A stretch of DNA of 64,000 nucleotides from positions 1 through 64,000 of the forward strand of contig NZ_JACHIA010000016.1 in assembly GCF_014202995.1 (NCBI RefSeq), in the 5' to 3' direction. The notes under the pieces were generated by a model. It did no database searches. It was not told where the DNA came from and saw nothing but the letters and a program-made list of their open reading frames with translations. The position numbers were made by a program, and so were the translations under genes. Shown piece after piece: positions 17,706-25,649 of the stretch. Source of the DNA: Longimicrobium terrae (lineage in GTDB: Bacteria; Gemmatimonadota; Gemmatimonadetes; Longimicrobiales; Longimicrobiaceae). How positions within the stretch are numbered: the stretch's first letter is position 1; every line of letters begins with the position of its first letter.

Positions 17706-18110
17706 TCAGTCCGCAGCCTCCTCACTGCGAAGGCTCTCGCGGGAAGCACGATCGTGGCGCGGCGGGAGAGCGTCGATGATCCGAAACCCCGCCTTCCGGG
17801 CCGACTCGTTGGCGTGCCTGCACCATGCTTCCGTCGTGGGGAACTCGGCGCGAATCTCCAACTGCACTCGCTCCTTTTCCTCGAGCAGCAGATCCGGGAC
17901 GGGGATTCCGGCCCTGATCTTCTCCATGTCCGCAAGCGTCATCTCAATCCAGGCCTCGAGGATATCCCGGTCCGGAGAGCCGCTGGCAATCAGACGGCGA
18001 GAGAAGGCGACGAGCCGTTCGAGTTGGGCCAACTGGGATTCACGAAGCTCCCCGGGAGATTCGCCCAGCACGTAATCATGTTCATCGATTGCCGCAGTTG
18101 TCATCGTCAT
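17706..18110 (-). CDS. Putative partner protein of PIN module 2
   Basis: 134 residues, start at ATG 18110 or 18104 (MTMTTAAID). The C-terminal half contains LEIRAEFPTTEAWCRHANE, matching the EI-x-AE-[YF]-PT-x4-C pattern of the partner at 16782-17027. An extra N-terminal helical region (about residues 10-75, ending DLLLEEKERV) is absent from copy 1. The start overlaps the PIN stop by about 29 bases. No known antitoxin domain is visible. Pairing with PIN and the shared motif suggest a common partner family in short and long forms. Confidence 0.65.
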   Translation of the reverse strand: MTMTTAAIDEHDYVLGESPGELRESQLAQLERLVAFSRRLIASGSPDRDILEAWIEMTLADMEKIRAGIPVPDLLLEEKERVQLEIRAEFPTTEAWCRHANESARKAGFRIIDALPPRHDRASRESLRSEEAAD

Positions 18111-18573
18111 CCATCAGGGTGTCGGGTGTGCAGATCCGCGGGACAGAAAGCCCGCGCCGGCGGTTCAACACTGCGAGGTGGACAGCCTTGTTCTGGTTGG
18201 CGAGGTGGCCGAAATTCCAGGTGGCCAGGTACTCGCATTTGAGAACCGCCGCGGTCGCCAGGTGCACCGCATCCGCGTCGGGACGCGCCGGCATGAGCTT
18301 GTGGAGGATGTACCAGTCGGCGAGTTCTCGTATCTCGGGCGAAATGTCCACTACGGGAACGTCGCAGATCAGGCGCAGCCGCGCCTCAGCACGATCCCGC
18401 CTGGAACCGCGCCCGACTTCATCCCTCAGCACGGTGGATGAGATGAAGTCGTACTCCGTTCTGGCCGCTTCCCACCAGAGGCGCGTAACCAGCCGCTGGC
18501 TGCTCCTCCCGGGGCGGTCATCGAAGTAGGCACTCGGAATGGTGCTGTCCAGATACACGGTTGGCTTCGGCAT
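18082..18573 (-). CDS. PIN-domain ribonuclease-like protein, copy 2
   Basis: 163 residues beginning MPKPTVYLDSTIPS. Acidic positions D9, E52 and D101 (DADAVHLATA), then YLATWNFGHLANQNK; the same order and spacing as copy 1, to which it is clearly paralogous though the middle has diverged. It is transcribed away from the DEAD-box gene. The partner gene overlaps its end. Local base composition is somewhat less GC-rich than the surrounding housekeeping genes, consistent with an acquired module. Confidence 0.85.
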   Translation of the reverse strand: MPKPTVYLDSTIPSAYFDDRPGRSSQRLVTRLWWEAARTEYDFISSTVLRDEVGRGSRRDRAEARLRLICDVPVVDISPEIRELADWYILHKLMPARPDADAVHLATAAVLKCEYLATWNFGHLANQNKAVHLAVLNRRRGLSVPRICTPDTLMDDDDNCGNR

Positions 18574-18706
18574 GCGCCGAAGGTATCAGCCCGGTGATCT
18601 GGACGGGAAGATGCCGGTGAAAAGCGGCCACAGGCGTGCATGCGCGCTCGTCTCTGGCGTAAAACGGACAGCAGGAAATCCTCTGGCCTTTCCCGTCCAG
18701 ATTGGA
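18566..18706 (-). promoter_or_regulatory. Duplicated upstream region of PIN module 2
   Basis: Same TTCGGC-ATGC-GCCGAA repeat over the start (18566-18581), followed by sequence nearly identical to 17506-17640. The GCGCGCATGCGCGC palindrome of copy 1 has one change here (GCGTGCATGCGCGC). Confidence 0.6.
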
Positions 18707-18896
18707 TCATCGCGGCAGGGACGGGCGGGGTCAAGTCGGCGGGTGAAAGCGGCCTCCGCGCGCCACAAACGGGATGCGGCGACCCTTTGCGGGAGTGCGG
18801 TGTATTCCCCCAACGAACCGGACGGCGGGACTCCGCGTGAGCCCCGCCGTGTTCTTTTGCGCCGAATACGGCGCATTCGTCTGTACTCGGCACGAA

Positions 18897-20348
18897 ATGT
18901 CCTTCGATACACTCGGACTGCACCCCACCCTGCTCCGCTCCGTCTCGGATCTGGGTTACACCAAGGCCACGCCCATTCAGGAACAGGCCATTCCGTTCGC
19001 CCTCGAGGGGCGCGACGTAATGGCGTGCGCCATGACAGGCAGCGGCAAGACGGCCGGCTTTGCGCTCCCGACCATCCAGCGCCTGATGGACGGCCCCAAG
19101 CGCCGCACGCGCGCGCTGGTGCTGAGCCCCACCCGCGAACTCGCAGCGCAGATCCACGAGCAGTTCGTGGCGCTGGGCAAGGGAACCGGAATCCGCGCCG
19201 CCGCCGTCTTTGGCGGGGTGGGGATGAAGCCGCAGGAGCAGGCGTTCCGTGACGGGGTCGAGGTGATCATCGCAACGCCGGGGCGTCTGCTGGACCACCT
19301 GCAGTACCCGTACGCCAAGCTGGACGGCGTGGAAATCCTGGTGCTGGACGAAGCCGACCGCATGCTGGACATGGGCTTCCTTCCCGACATCCGCCGCGTG
19401 CTCAAGCACGTGCCGGCCAAGCGCCAGACGCTGTTCTTCAGCGCCACCATGCCGGCGCCCATCGTGACGCTGTCGCGCGACATGCTGCAGTCGCCCGCCA
19501 CGGTGGACCTGCAGCGCCAGGCCAAGCCGGCCGTGGGCATCACGCAGGCCGTGTATCCGGTAATCGAGGAGCTCAAGGCGCACCTGTTCCTGGAGCTGCT
19601 CAAGCGCAACGAGGTGGGCAACGTCATCGTCTTCTGCCGCACCAAGCACCGCAGCAACCGCCTGGCGGAGTTCCTTGAGAAGCACGGCGTGCCCAACGCC
19701 CGCATCCACGGCAACCGCAGCCAGACGGCGCGCACCGACGCGCTGGCCGGCTTCAAGGCGGGCCGTTACCGCGTGCTGGTGGCCACCGACATCGTGGCCC
19801 GCGGCATCGACGTGGAAGCGCTGGAGCACGTGGTGAACTTCGACGTGCCGCACGTGCCGGAAGACTACATCCACCGGGTGGGCCGCACCGCCCGCGCCGA
19901 CGCCATTGGCGACGCGTACACCTTTGTGGCGCCCGAGGAAGAACGCGACCTCAAGGCCATCGAGCGCGCGATCGGCAAGCAGCTTAACCGCATCGTGGTG
20001 GAAGGGTTCGACTACCGCGCCAAGCCGCAGGAGCGCTTCGAGGTGCCCATCGCCGAGCGCATCGCGGAGATCCGCAAGCGCAAGTCGGAGGAGCGCGCGC
20101 GGGCCAAGGAGAAGGCCGACCGCAAGCTGCAGCGCGAAGGCGGCGCTCCGGCCGGCGGGCGCGCCCCGTCTTCCGGCGGTGGGCGTCCGGGGCCCCGCGC
20201 GGACGGTCCGCGCTCGTCGCAGTCCGAGCCGCGCCGCGAGATGGCGGGTGCGGGTGGCGGCGGTGACCAGCGCCGTCGCGGTGGACGCGGCAACGGCGGT
20301 GGCGGCGGTCGTGGAAACGGCGGCGGCGGTGGCGGCCAGCGCGGCTGA
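18897..20348 (+). CDS. DEAD-box RNA helicase with Gly/Arg-rich tail
   Basis: 483 residues from ATG 18897. All helicase motifs are present: Q motif (FDTLGLHPTLL to TPIQEQ, 3-30), Walker A AMTGSGKT (45-52; A-M-T rather than the usual A-Q-T), PTRELA (78-83), TPGR, DEAD (151-154), SAT (182-184), ATDIVARGID and HRVGRTAR. The last about 110 residues are basic then RG/GG-rich, an RNA-binding tail as in RhlE. Such proteins remodel RNA in ribosome assembly or mRNA decay. A longer in-frame start at 18774 lacks support. A strong terminator follows. Confidence 0.95.
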   Translation: MSFDTLGLHPTLLRSVSDLGYTKATPIQEQAIPFALEGRDVMACAMTGSGKTAGFALPTIQRLMDGPKRRTRALVLSPTRELAAQIHEQFVALGKGTGIRAAAVFGGVGMKPQEQAFRDGVEVIIATPGRLLDHLQYPYAKLDGVEILVLDEADRMLDMGFLPDIRRVLKHVPAKRQTLFFSATMPAPIVTLSRDMLQSPATVDLQRQAKPAVGITQAVYPVIEELKAHLFLELLKRNEVGNVIVFCRTKHRSNRLAEFLEKHGVPNARIHGNRSQTARTDALAGFKAGRYRVLVATDIVARGIDVEALEHVVNFDVPHVPEDYIHRVGRTARADAIGDAYTFVAPEEERDLKAIERAIGKQLNRIVVEGFDYRAKPQERFEVPIAERIAEIRKRKSEERARAKEKADRKLQREGGAPAGGRAPSSGGGRPGPRADGPRSSQSEPRREMAGAGGGGDQRRRGGRGNGGGGGRGNGGGGGGQRG

Positions 20349-20382
20349 TCGGCGCTGATCGATCCGCTGGATGATTGACGAG

Positions 20383-20418
20383 AGCGGGGCGGCCCTGATG
20401 TGGGCCGCCCCGCTTTTC
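20383..20418 (+). terminator. Rho-independent terminator
   Basis: AGCGGGGCGGCCC / GGGCCGCCCCGCT stem with a short loop, then TTTCTGTT, 35 bases after the helicase stop. Confidence 0.9.
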
Positions 20419-20429
20419 TGTTGATGGAT

Positions 20430-20765
20430 GGGATCAGGGCGGCGGATTCGGGTGCGGATCAAAATGTCGTGTGGCGACGGAGGGTGGCCCTCACCCCGCG
20501 TGCTGCGCACGACGACCCTCTCCCACGAACGGATGTGGGAGAGGGAGCACACCCCAGTTCGGCGCGAGATCGGGTTCGGCTCGCGGCGGCAACCCCGGTC
20601 CGGCGGTTGAAACCGCGCCTCGAAACACACGATGTCCGCCTGCGCGGACCGCGCCTCCGGCCTGATCGGCGAACCCGAATGCAGTTGAAGCCCCGAACCG
20701 GACGCGCCAGCGGCCGGTGTCGGGGCTTTGCGCTGTTTGAGTGGCGGATTTATTCGCTCAACGGA
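20430..20765. repeat. Composite repeat island, inverse orientation
   Basis: Contains the mirror of modules found at 9500-10060: ACGACCCTCTCCCACGAACG (around 20510), the CCGGCGGTTGAAACCGCGCC stretch (20600-20650, inverse of 120-170), the stem-loop AAGCCCCGA...TCGGGGCTT (20688-20728) and AGTGGCGGATTTATTCGCTC (20738-20757). The stem-loop may terminate the SGNH gene, which ends at 20859 on the other strand. Confidence 0.7.
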
Positions 20766-20858
20766 ACCCGCTCACGCGCCGATCTGCGCGGTCCGCACCG
20801 AACTGGCTGCCGCCGGCCCGGGTGGGGGCCACCCTGAAGCCCGCCCCCGGCACGCCGG

Positions 20859-21485
20859 TCATCCCGCAAAGACGACCGCGTCCGGAGCCTCGCCGGTCAG
20901 CACGCGCACGATCGCACGGGCCATCTTGGCGCCGCCCTGCACGGACGGCTCGATGGGGTTCGCGTAGTCGCCCGGATCGGCGCAGACGAGGCGCAGGTCG
21001 ATGATGGGGAGTGCGGACTCGATGCCCACGCGCAGAATGGCGTCGTTGAACATCGCCAGCGCCGTCTGCGCGGTGCGCTGCATGGCGGCATCCGGAAAGT
21101 TGCCGTTGTAGATGGTGCAGACTACCAGCGGCAGCCCGCGCCCGCGCAGTTCGGCCACGACCTCGCGGTAGGCCGACTCGAAGCGGTCGCGCATGTCGGC
21201 CAGCAGGTTCAGCACCTCGGCCACGGACGACGCGCGGCGGTCGAGGATGTCGATGTTCATCAACGCATCGTTGCCGCCGATGCTGAGCACCAGGTGCGTG
21301 GCGTCTTCCGGAATGCGGCGGTACTGGATCGGCATGTCATCCGTTGTCGCGCCGTCCATGGCGGCAAGGGTGCCGGTCCAGCCTGTGGGGAGGATGTCCT
21401 GCAGTTGGGCGATGACGTCCGGCCCGCCGCGCACGTACGCCGCGTTGTCGAAGATGCTGTCGCCGAGAAGGATGACGTGCGGCAT
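20859..21485 (-). CDS. SGNH/GDSL-type hydrolase
   Basis: 208 residues from ATG 21485 (MPHVILLGDSIFDN). Block I GDS has nucleophile S10 and block III is SIGGND (68-73), the core of SGNH esterases. The usual block V Asp-x-x-His is not obvious: the position reads NPIEPSVQGG, so the catalytic His is either missing or elsewhere. There is no signal peptide, so it is probably cytoplasmic. The frame extends to 21542 with Arg/Ser-rich sequence that is not likely coding. Substrate unknown; activity is uncertain given the missing His. Confidence 0.85.
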   Translation of the reverse strand: MPHVILLGDSIFDNAAYVRGGPDVIAQLQDILPTGWTGTLAAMDGATTDDMPIQYRRIPEDATHLVLSIGGNDALMNIDILDRRASSVAEVLNLLADMRDRFESAYREVVAELRGRGLPLVVCTIYNGNFPDAAMQRTAQTALAMFNDAILRVGIESALPIIDLRLVCADPGDYANPIEPSVQGGAKMARAIVRVLTGEAPDAVVFAG

Positions 21486-22003
21486 GCGATGAGGCTCGTC
21501 GCGGGAGGTGGATCGGTTTCGCGAGCTGTCGCGCGGGTGCAAACGGGATTCCGCGCTCGCCGCAGCCTATGCGCGTGCGTGGTGGATGACGAGACGTGTT
21601 TCGATGGATGACAAACGAGGCCCGGTCCTCCGATGCGGGAGCCGGGCTGATTGCGTTCCGATGCCGCTCCTGGTGGCGGCCGCTGCTGTGCGGTTCCCAT
21701 GGTTGGACCGGCGAATGGTAGATCCTTCGTCGGCGCCAGAATCCGACGCGGCGGAAGGCGCGTCCAGCGCCTCCTCAGAATGAAATGGTGTTGCGCGGTG
21801 GATGGTTGGTGCAGGCGCATCGATGGTCAGGCGCACGCCTGGGTGGCTGGACGCACATCGGTCGGCCCGCCGTGCTGGCCGGCACACCGAGGCCGCGCCG
21901 TTGCACCTAAACTGTCCGCCGCAGTCCACGCAGGTGGACTTCGTGCTTTTCCAGCGGCGAATTCATTCGCTCCTGGAGGCGGACGGTGCGAGGTGGGTCA
22001 GGT
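21486..22003. repeat. Non-coding gap with two repeat modules
   Basis: Bases 21709-21783 carry, inverted, the GAGGAGGCGC ... TGGCGCCGACGAAGGATCTACC unit found tandemly at 51384-51910. Bases 21935-21977 are the inverse of the GAGCGAATGAATTCGCCGCT module at 6398. No gene is supported. Confidence 0.65.
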
Positions 22004-22876
22004 CTAGATCCCCGCGCCGCCCGTCTCCGGCCCCCGCGCCAGCGCCTCCTTGGTGGCGCGGTATCCTTCCTCCAGAAAGTACTGCGTCCGCTCGAAGTCC
22101 CACGTGCCCAGGTGCCCGATCCGTGGCCGGATGTGGGTGACCGGGTGCCCCTTCCACGCCTCCATCGCGCGCACCCGCTGCTGCGCGATGTTCATCGTCA
22201 GAACCCGGTCGTGGATGGCGATCATCCCACGGTCGAAGAGGCCGGCGGCGGGCGGAAGGATCTCCGCGCCCACGTCCACCGCAATGATGCGCTCGGCGCC
22301 CCACGCCAGCGCCTGGTCTACGGGCACGTTGTTCAGCACGCCCCCATCCACGAGCACGTCCCCGTCGCGCTTCAGCGGCGGAAAGTAGATGGGAATGGCG
22401 CACGAGGCGTACACCGCGTCTACCGGGTCGATGTCGTCGCGCACGCCCGTGCCGAACCACACCTCGCCGCAGCCCACGAGCGACACCGCGTTCACCCGCA
22501 CGGGGATCTGTGCGTCCGCAAAGCTCCTGAGCGGCAGGCGGTCCGCCAGAAAGCGGCGGTAGTGCGGCCCGTCGAACACCGACTCCTCGCGCACGCCGCC
22601 CATGAACACGGCGCGCCGGTTGATGGAAACGATGTCCTGCCGCCGCAGCGCGCGCGCCATGTCTCCCAGCTCGCGCCACCCCATTCCGCCCGAGATGGCG
22701 GTGGCGATCAGCGCGCCGATGCTGCACCCGATGATGGCGTCGGGGATGACGCCGGCCTCCTCCAGCGCCTTCCACACCCCCACGTGCGCGGTGCCCTTCA
22801 TCCCCCCGCCGCCCAGGACCAGGACGGTGCGCGGACGAAAGGGCGCGGCGGACGGGGACGGCTCGGAATCGGTCAC
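22004..22876 (-). CDS. Patatin-like phospholipase
   Basis: 290 residues if started at GTG 22876; the frame is open to 22960 and the start is not decided by a ribosome site. The oxyanion loop LGGGGMKG (21-28), nucleophile elbow GCSIG (50-54, S52) and DGG (177-179, catalytic Asp) are all present, giving the Ser-Asp dyad of the patatin/RssA group. There is no signal peptide. These enzymes release fatty acids from membrane lipids. It is divergent from the suf operon, and the Fur-like palindrome at 23014 lies between the two, so co-regulation is possible. Confidence 0.92.
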   Translation of the reverse strand: MTDSEPSPSAAPFRPRTVLVLGGGGMKGTAHVGVWKALEEAGVIPDAIIGCSIGALIATAISGGMGWRELGDMARALRRQDIVSINRRAVFMGGVREESVFDGPHYRRFLADRLPLRSFADAQIPVRVNAVSLVGCGEVWFGTGVRDDIDPVDAVYASCAIPIYFPPLKRDGDVLVDGGVLNNVPVDQALAWGAERIIAVDVGAEILPPAAGLFDRGMIAIHDRVLTMNIAQQRVRAMEAWKGHPVTHIRPRIGHLGTWDFERTQYFLEEGYRATKEALARGPETGGAGI

Positions 22877-23013
22877 TGGGCGCGCGGGGCGATGTGGTGT
22901 ACAGAAGGTGCGGAACGGTGCAGGCGGGGACGATGCGCGCCTCCCCGGACCCCGCCGCAAGGGGGCGGCCAGCCTTGACTCAGCCCCTGTCCGGGCCTAG
23001 CTTGGCAGATGAT

Positions 23014-23032
23014 AGTAAGAATCATTCTTGCT
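23014..23032. promoter_or_regulatory. Fur-box-like palindrome upstream of the suf operon
   Basis: AGTAAGAAT-C-ATTCTTGCT: 9-base arms with one mismatch around a central C. The inner TAAGAATCATTCTTG agrees with the Fur 7-1-7 pattern TGAGAATnATTCTCA at most positions. It lies 120 bases before sufC and 138 bases before the patatin start. A weak -35-like TTGGCA is at 23003. Iron repression of suf by Fur is well known in other bacteria; here it is inferred. Confidence 0.6.
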
Positions 23033-23151
23033 GACTCGCGCGCCTGTGTACGCGGCCGCGCGGGCAAGGCGCCTCCGCTGGCCGGGGGCGTTCCCAATCA
23101 GGCAAAACATCCCGCCGGCCGGTGCGCGCCGGCCTGTCCAGGAGACGATTG

Positions 23152-23916
23152 ATGGCTGAACCGCTGCTCACGATCACCAACCTTCACGCCGAGATCGCCG
23201 AAGACGGCACCGAGATCCTGAAGGGCGTGAACCTGCAGCTGAACGCGGGCGAGATCCACGCGATCATGGGCCCCAACGGAAGCGGCAAGAGCACGCTCAG
23301 CAAGGTGATCTCCGGCCACCCGGCGTACGAGGTGACGGACGGCGACATCCTGTTCCGCGGCGACAGCGTGCTGGACATGGAAGCCGACGAGCGCGCCCGC
23401 GCGGGAATCTTCCTGGCCTTCCAGTATCCCGTGGAAATCCCCGGCGTGTCCGTCGCCAACTTCATGCGCACGGCGCTCAACGCCAAGCGCGGCGAAGAAG
23501 TCGACATCTTCGACTTTCAGGAAGAGCTGGAAGCGCGGATGGAGATGCTGGAGATGGACCCCGTGTTCGCGCAGCGGTCGGTGAACGACGGCTTCAGCGG
23601 CGGCGAAAAGAAGCGCAACGAGATCCTGCAGCTGGCCATGCTGGAGCCGGCGCTGGCGGTGATGGACGAAACCGACTCCGGCCTGGACATCGACGCGCTG
23701 AAGATCGTAACGGCGGGCATCAACAAGATCAAGGCGGAGCGTCCGGAAACGACGATTCTGCTCATTACGCACTATCAGCGCATGCTGAACTACATCAAGC
23801 CCGACCACGTGCACGTGATGGCGGACGGCCGCATCATCCGCAGCGGCGGGCCGGAGCTGGCGCTGGAGCTGGAAGAGCGCGGCTACGACTGGATCCGCGA
23901 AGAGATCAGTGCGTGA
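23152..23916 (+). CDS. sufC: SufC, Fe-S assembly ATPase
   Basis: 254 residues from ATG 23152 with AGGAG upstream. ABC ATPase with Walker [10 protein letters not shown] (40-48), the SufC-typical signature [11 protein letters not shown], Walker [16 protein letters not shown] and the switch His (LITHYQRML). SufC forms the SufBC2D scaffold complex that builds 4Fe-4S clusters in the cytoplasm. It is the first gene of the suf cluster. The stop codon TGA is contributed by the left arm of an inverted-repeat element (the last codons AGT GCG TGA are repeat sequence). Confidence 0.97.
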   Translation: MAEPLLTITNLHAEIAEDGTEILKGVNLQLNAGEIHAIMGPNGSGKSTLSKVISGHPAYEVTDGDILFRGDSVLDMEADERARAGIFLAFQYPVEIPGVSVANFMRTALNAKRGEEVDIFDFQEELEARMEMLEMDPVFAQRSVNDGFSGGEKKRNEILQLAMLEPALAVMDETDSGLDIDALKIVTAGINKIKAERPETTILLITHYQRMLNYIKPDHVHVMADGRIIRSGGPELALELEERGYDWIREEISA

Positions 23917-24012
23917 GTTCGGGGTGCGTGAGTGCGTGAGGGGCTCCGGCTCGTCCGCGGCCATGGCGCCTTGAACGCAGTTCCGCACTCACGCACACAG
24001 CACTCACGCACT
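23908..24012. repeat. Inverted-repeat element between sufC and sufB
   Basis: 105 bases. The arms AGTGCGTGAG-n6-GTGCGTGAGTGCG and the complement of CGCACTCACGCAC-n4-CACTCACGCACT agree over 29 bases except in the middle. It is the same family as 15897-16047 but with a different core. It could fold into a long hairpin in the suf mRNA. Confidence 0.85.
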
Positions 24013-24057
24013 TGTACGCCGATCCTTCCCCGCGCCGAACCTGTAAGAGGAGGCACC

Positions 24058-25467
24058 ATGCCTTTCAATGAAGACGTCGCCGCACTCGGACTCGACGAGT
24101 ACAAGTTCGGCTTTCGCGATGCCGAAGACTACATCTTCAAGAGCCGCAAGGGCCTGGACGAAGACATCGTCCGGGAGATCAGCAGCCAGAAGAACGAGCC
24201 CAAGTGGATGCTGGACATCCGCCTCAAGGCGCTGAAGCACGCCCAGGCCCGTCCGTGGCCCGAATGGGGCGGCGACCTGAGCGGGCTGAACTTCGAGGAC
24301 ATCTACTTCTACATCCGGCCCAGCGAAAAGGTGGGCAAGACGTGGGACGAGGTGCCCGAGAACATCAAGAACACCTTTGAGCGCCTGGGCATTCCCGACC
24401 AGGAGCGCCGCATCCTCGCTGGCGTGGGCGCGCAGTACGAGTCCGAGGTCGTGTACCACTCGCTCAAGGCGGAGTGGGAGCAGGCGGGCGTCATCTTCAA
24501 GGGGATGGACGACGGCCTTCGCGACCACGAGGACATCGTGCGCGAGCACTTCGGCAAGGTGGTGCCGTACCGCGACAACTTCTTTGCCGCGGTGAACACG
24601 GCCGTGTGGTCGGGCGGATCGTTCGTGTACATCCCCAAGGGGGTGAAGCTCGACATGCCGCTGCAGGCCTACTTCCGCATCAACGCGGAAAGCATGGGCC
24701 AGTTCGAGCGCACCATGATCATCGTGGAAGAGGGCGCGCAGGTGCAGTACATCGAAGGATGCACGGCGCCTTCGTACAGCCAGGACAGCTTCCACTCCGG
24801 GGTCATCGAGATCCTGGTGAAGGACGGCGCCCGCTGCCGCTACACCACCATCCAGAACTGGTCGCACAACGTCTACAACCTGGTGACGCAGCGCGCCATG
24901 GTCGGCCGCGACGCCACCATGGAGTGGGTGGACGGCAACCTGGGCAGCAAGCTGACGATGAAGTATCCCAGCTGCTACCTGATGGGCGAGGGCGCCCGCG
25001 GCGAGATCCTTTCCATCGCGTACGCCGGCAACGGGCAGCACCAGGACGCGGGCGGCAAGGTGATTCACGCGGCGCCGCACACGTCGTCGCGCATCGTGAG
25101 CAAGTCCATCAGCAAGGGCACGGGGCGCTCGTCGTACCGCGGCCTGCTGCACGTGCAGCCCGGCGCGCACCACGCGCGCAGCAACGTGGAGTGCGACGCG
25201 CTGCTGCTGGACGAGCAGGCGCGGACGGACACCTATCCGTACATCAACATCGAAGACCAGCACGCGCAGATCGGCCACGAGGCAACCGTGAGCAAGATCG
25301 GCGACGAGCAGCTCTTCTACCTGATGTCGCGCGGCCTGAGCGAGGACGCCGCGGCCACCATGGTGGTGCGCGGGTTCATCGAGCCGATCGCCAAGGAGCT
25401 CCCGCTGGAGTACGCGGTGGAGCTGAACCGGCTGATCGAGCTGGAGATGGAAGGATCGGTGGGATAA
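24058..25467 (+). CDS. sufB: SufB, Fe-S cluster scaffold protein
   Basis: 469 residues from ATG 24058, with AAGAGGAGG five bases upstream, so the longer frame back to 23932 (through the repeat) is rejected. The SufB core is clear: [20 protein letters not shown]-type strand, the repeated beta-helix, conserved [10 protein letters not shown] and the C-terminal [15 protein letters not shown] helix region. SufB accepts sulfur from SufS/SufU and, with SufD and SufC, assembles the nascent cluster. The length matches the family. Confidence 0.97.
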   Translation: MPFNEDVAALGLDEYKFGFRDAEDYIFKSRKGLDEDIVREISSQKNEPKWMLDIRLKALKHAQARPWPEWGGDLSGLNFEDIYFYIRPSEKVGKTWDEVPENIKNTFERLGIPDQERRILAGVGAQYESEVVYHSLKAEWEQAGVIFKGMDDGLRDHEDIVREHFGKVVPYRDNFFAAVNTAVWSGGSFVYIPKGVKLDMPLQAYFRINAESMGQFERTMIIVEEGAQVQYIEGCTAPSYSQDSFHSGVIEILVKDGARCRYTTIQNWSHNVYNLVTQRAMVGRDATMEWVDGNLGSKLTMKYPSCYLMGEGARGEILSIAYAGNGQHQDAGGKVIHAAPHTSSRIVSKSISKGTGRSSYRGLLHVQPGAHHARSNVECDALLLDEQARTDTYPYINIEDQHAQIGHEATVSKIGDEQLFYLMSRGLSEDAAATMVVRGFIEPIAKELPLEYAVELNRLIELEMEGSVG

Positions 25468-25473
25468 GGAACT

Positions 25474-25623
25474 GCAGGGAATAGGGAATGGGGAATAGGG
25501 AATAGGGGGTACGGCGCGAGGCGGGTTTCCGCCTCAGCGGCCGGCTCCCGGTTCCCCGGACGAGCAGATCGTCCGTCGTCCCTGTCTTTTCCTGTTCCCC
25601 ATTCCCTATTCCCTATTCCCTGC
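25474..25623. repeat. Inverted-repeat element of GGGAATAGG type between sufB and sufD
   Basis: Left arm GCAGGGAATAGGGAATGGGG and the right arm, the complement of CCCCATTCCCTATTCCCTAT and TCCCTGC, bound about 80 bases of unrelated core. A second hairpin family, unrelated in sequence to the CACTCACGCAC family but with the same size and placement in an operon gap. Confidence 0.85.
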
Positions 25624-25649
25624 TTTTACAGAACCCGGAAGCCTGTACC

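Noticed and set aside
18426-20630. 734-codon open frame antisense to the DEAD-box gene, and similar long antisense frames at 6677-8647, 13782-16022 and 39291-41855
   Set aside because: They mirror well-supported genes, are rich in His/Arg/Gln/Pro as expected for reversed high-GC codons, and contain no recognisable domain.
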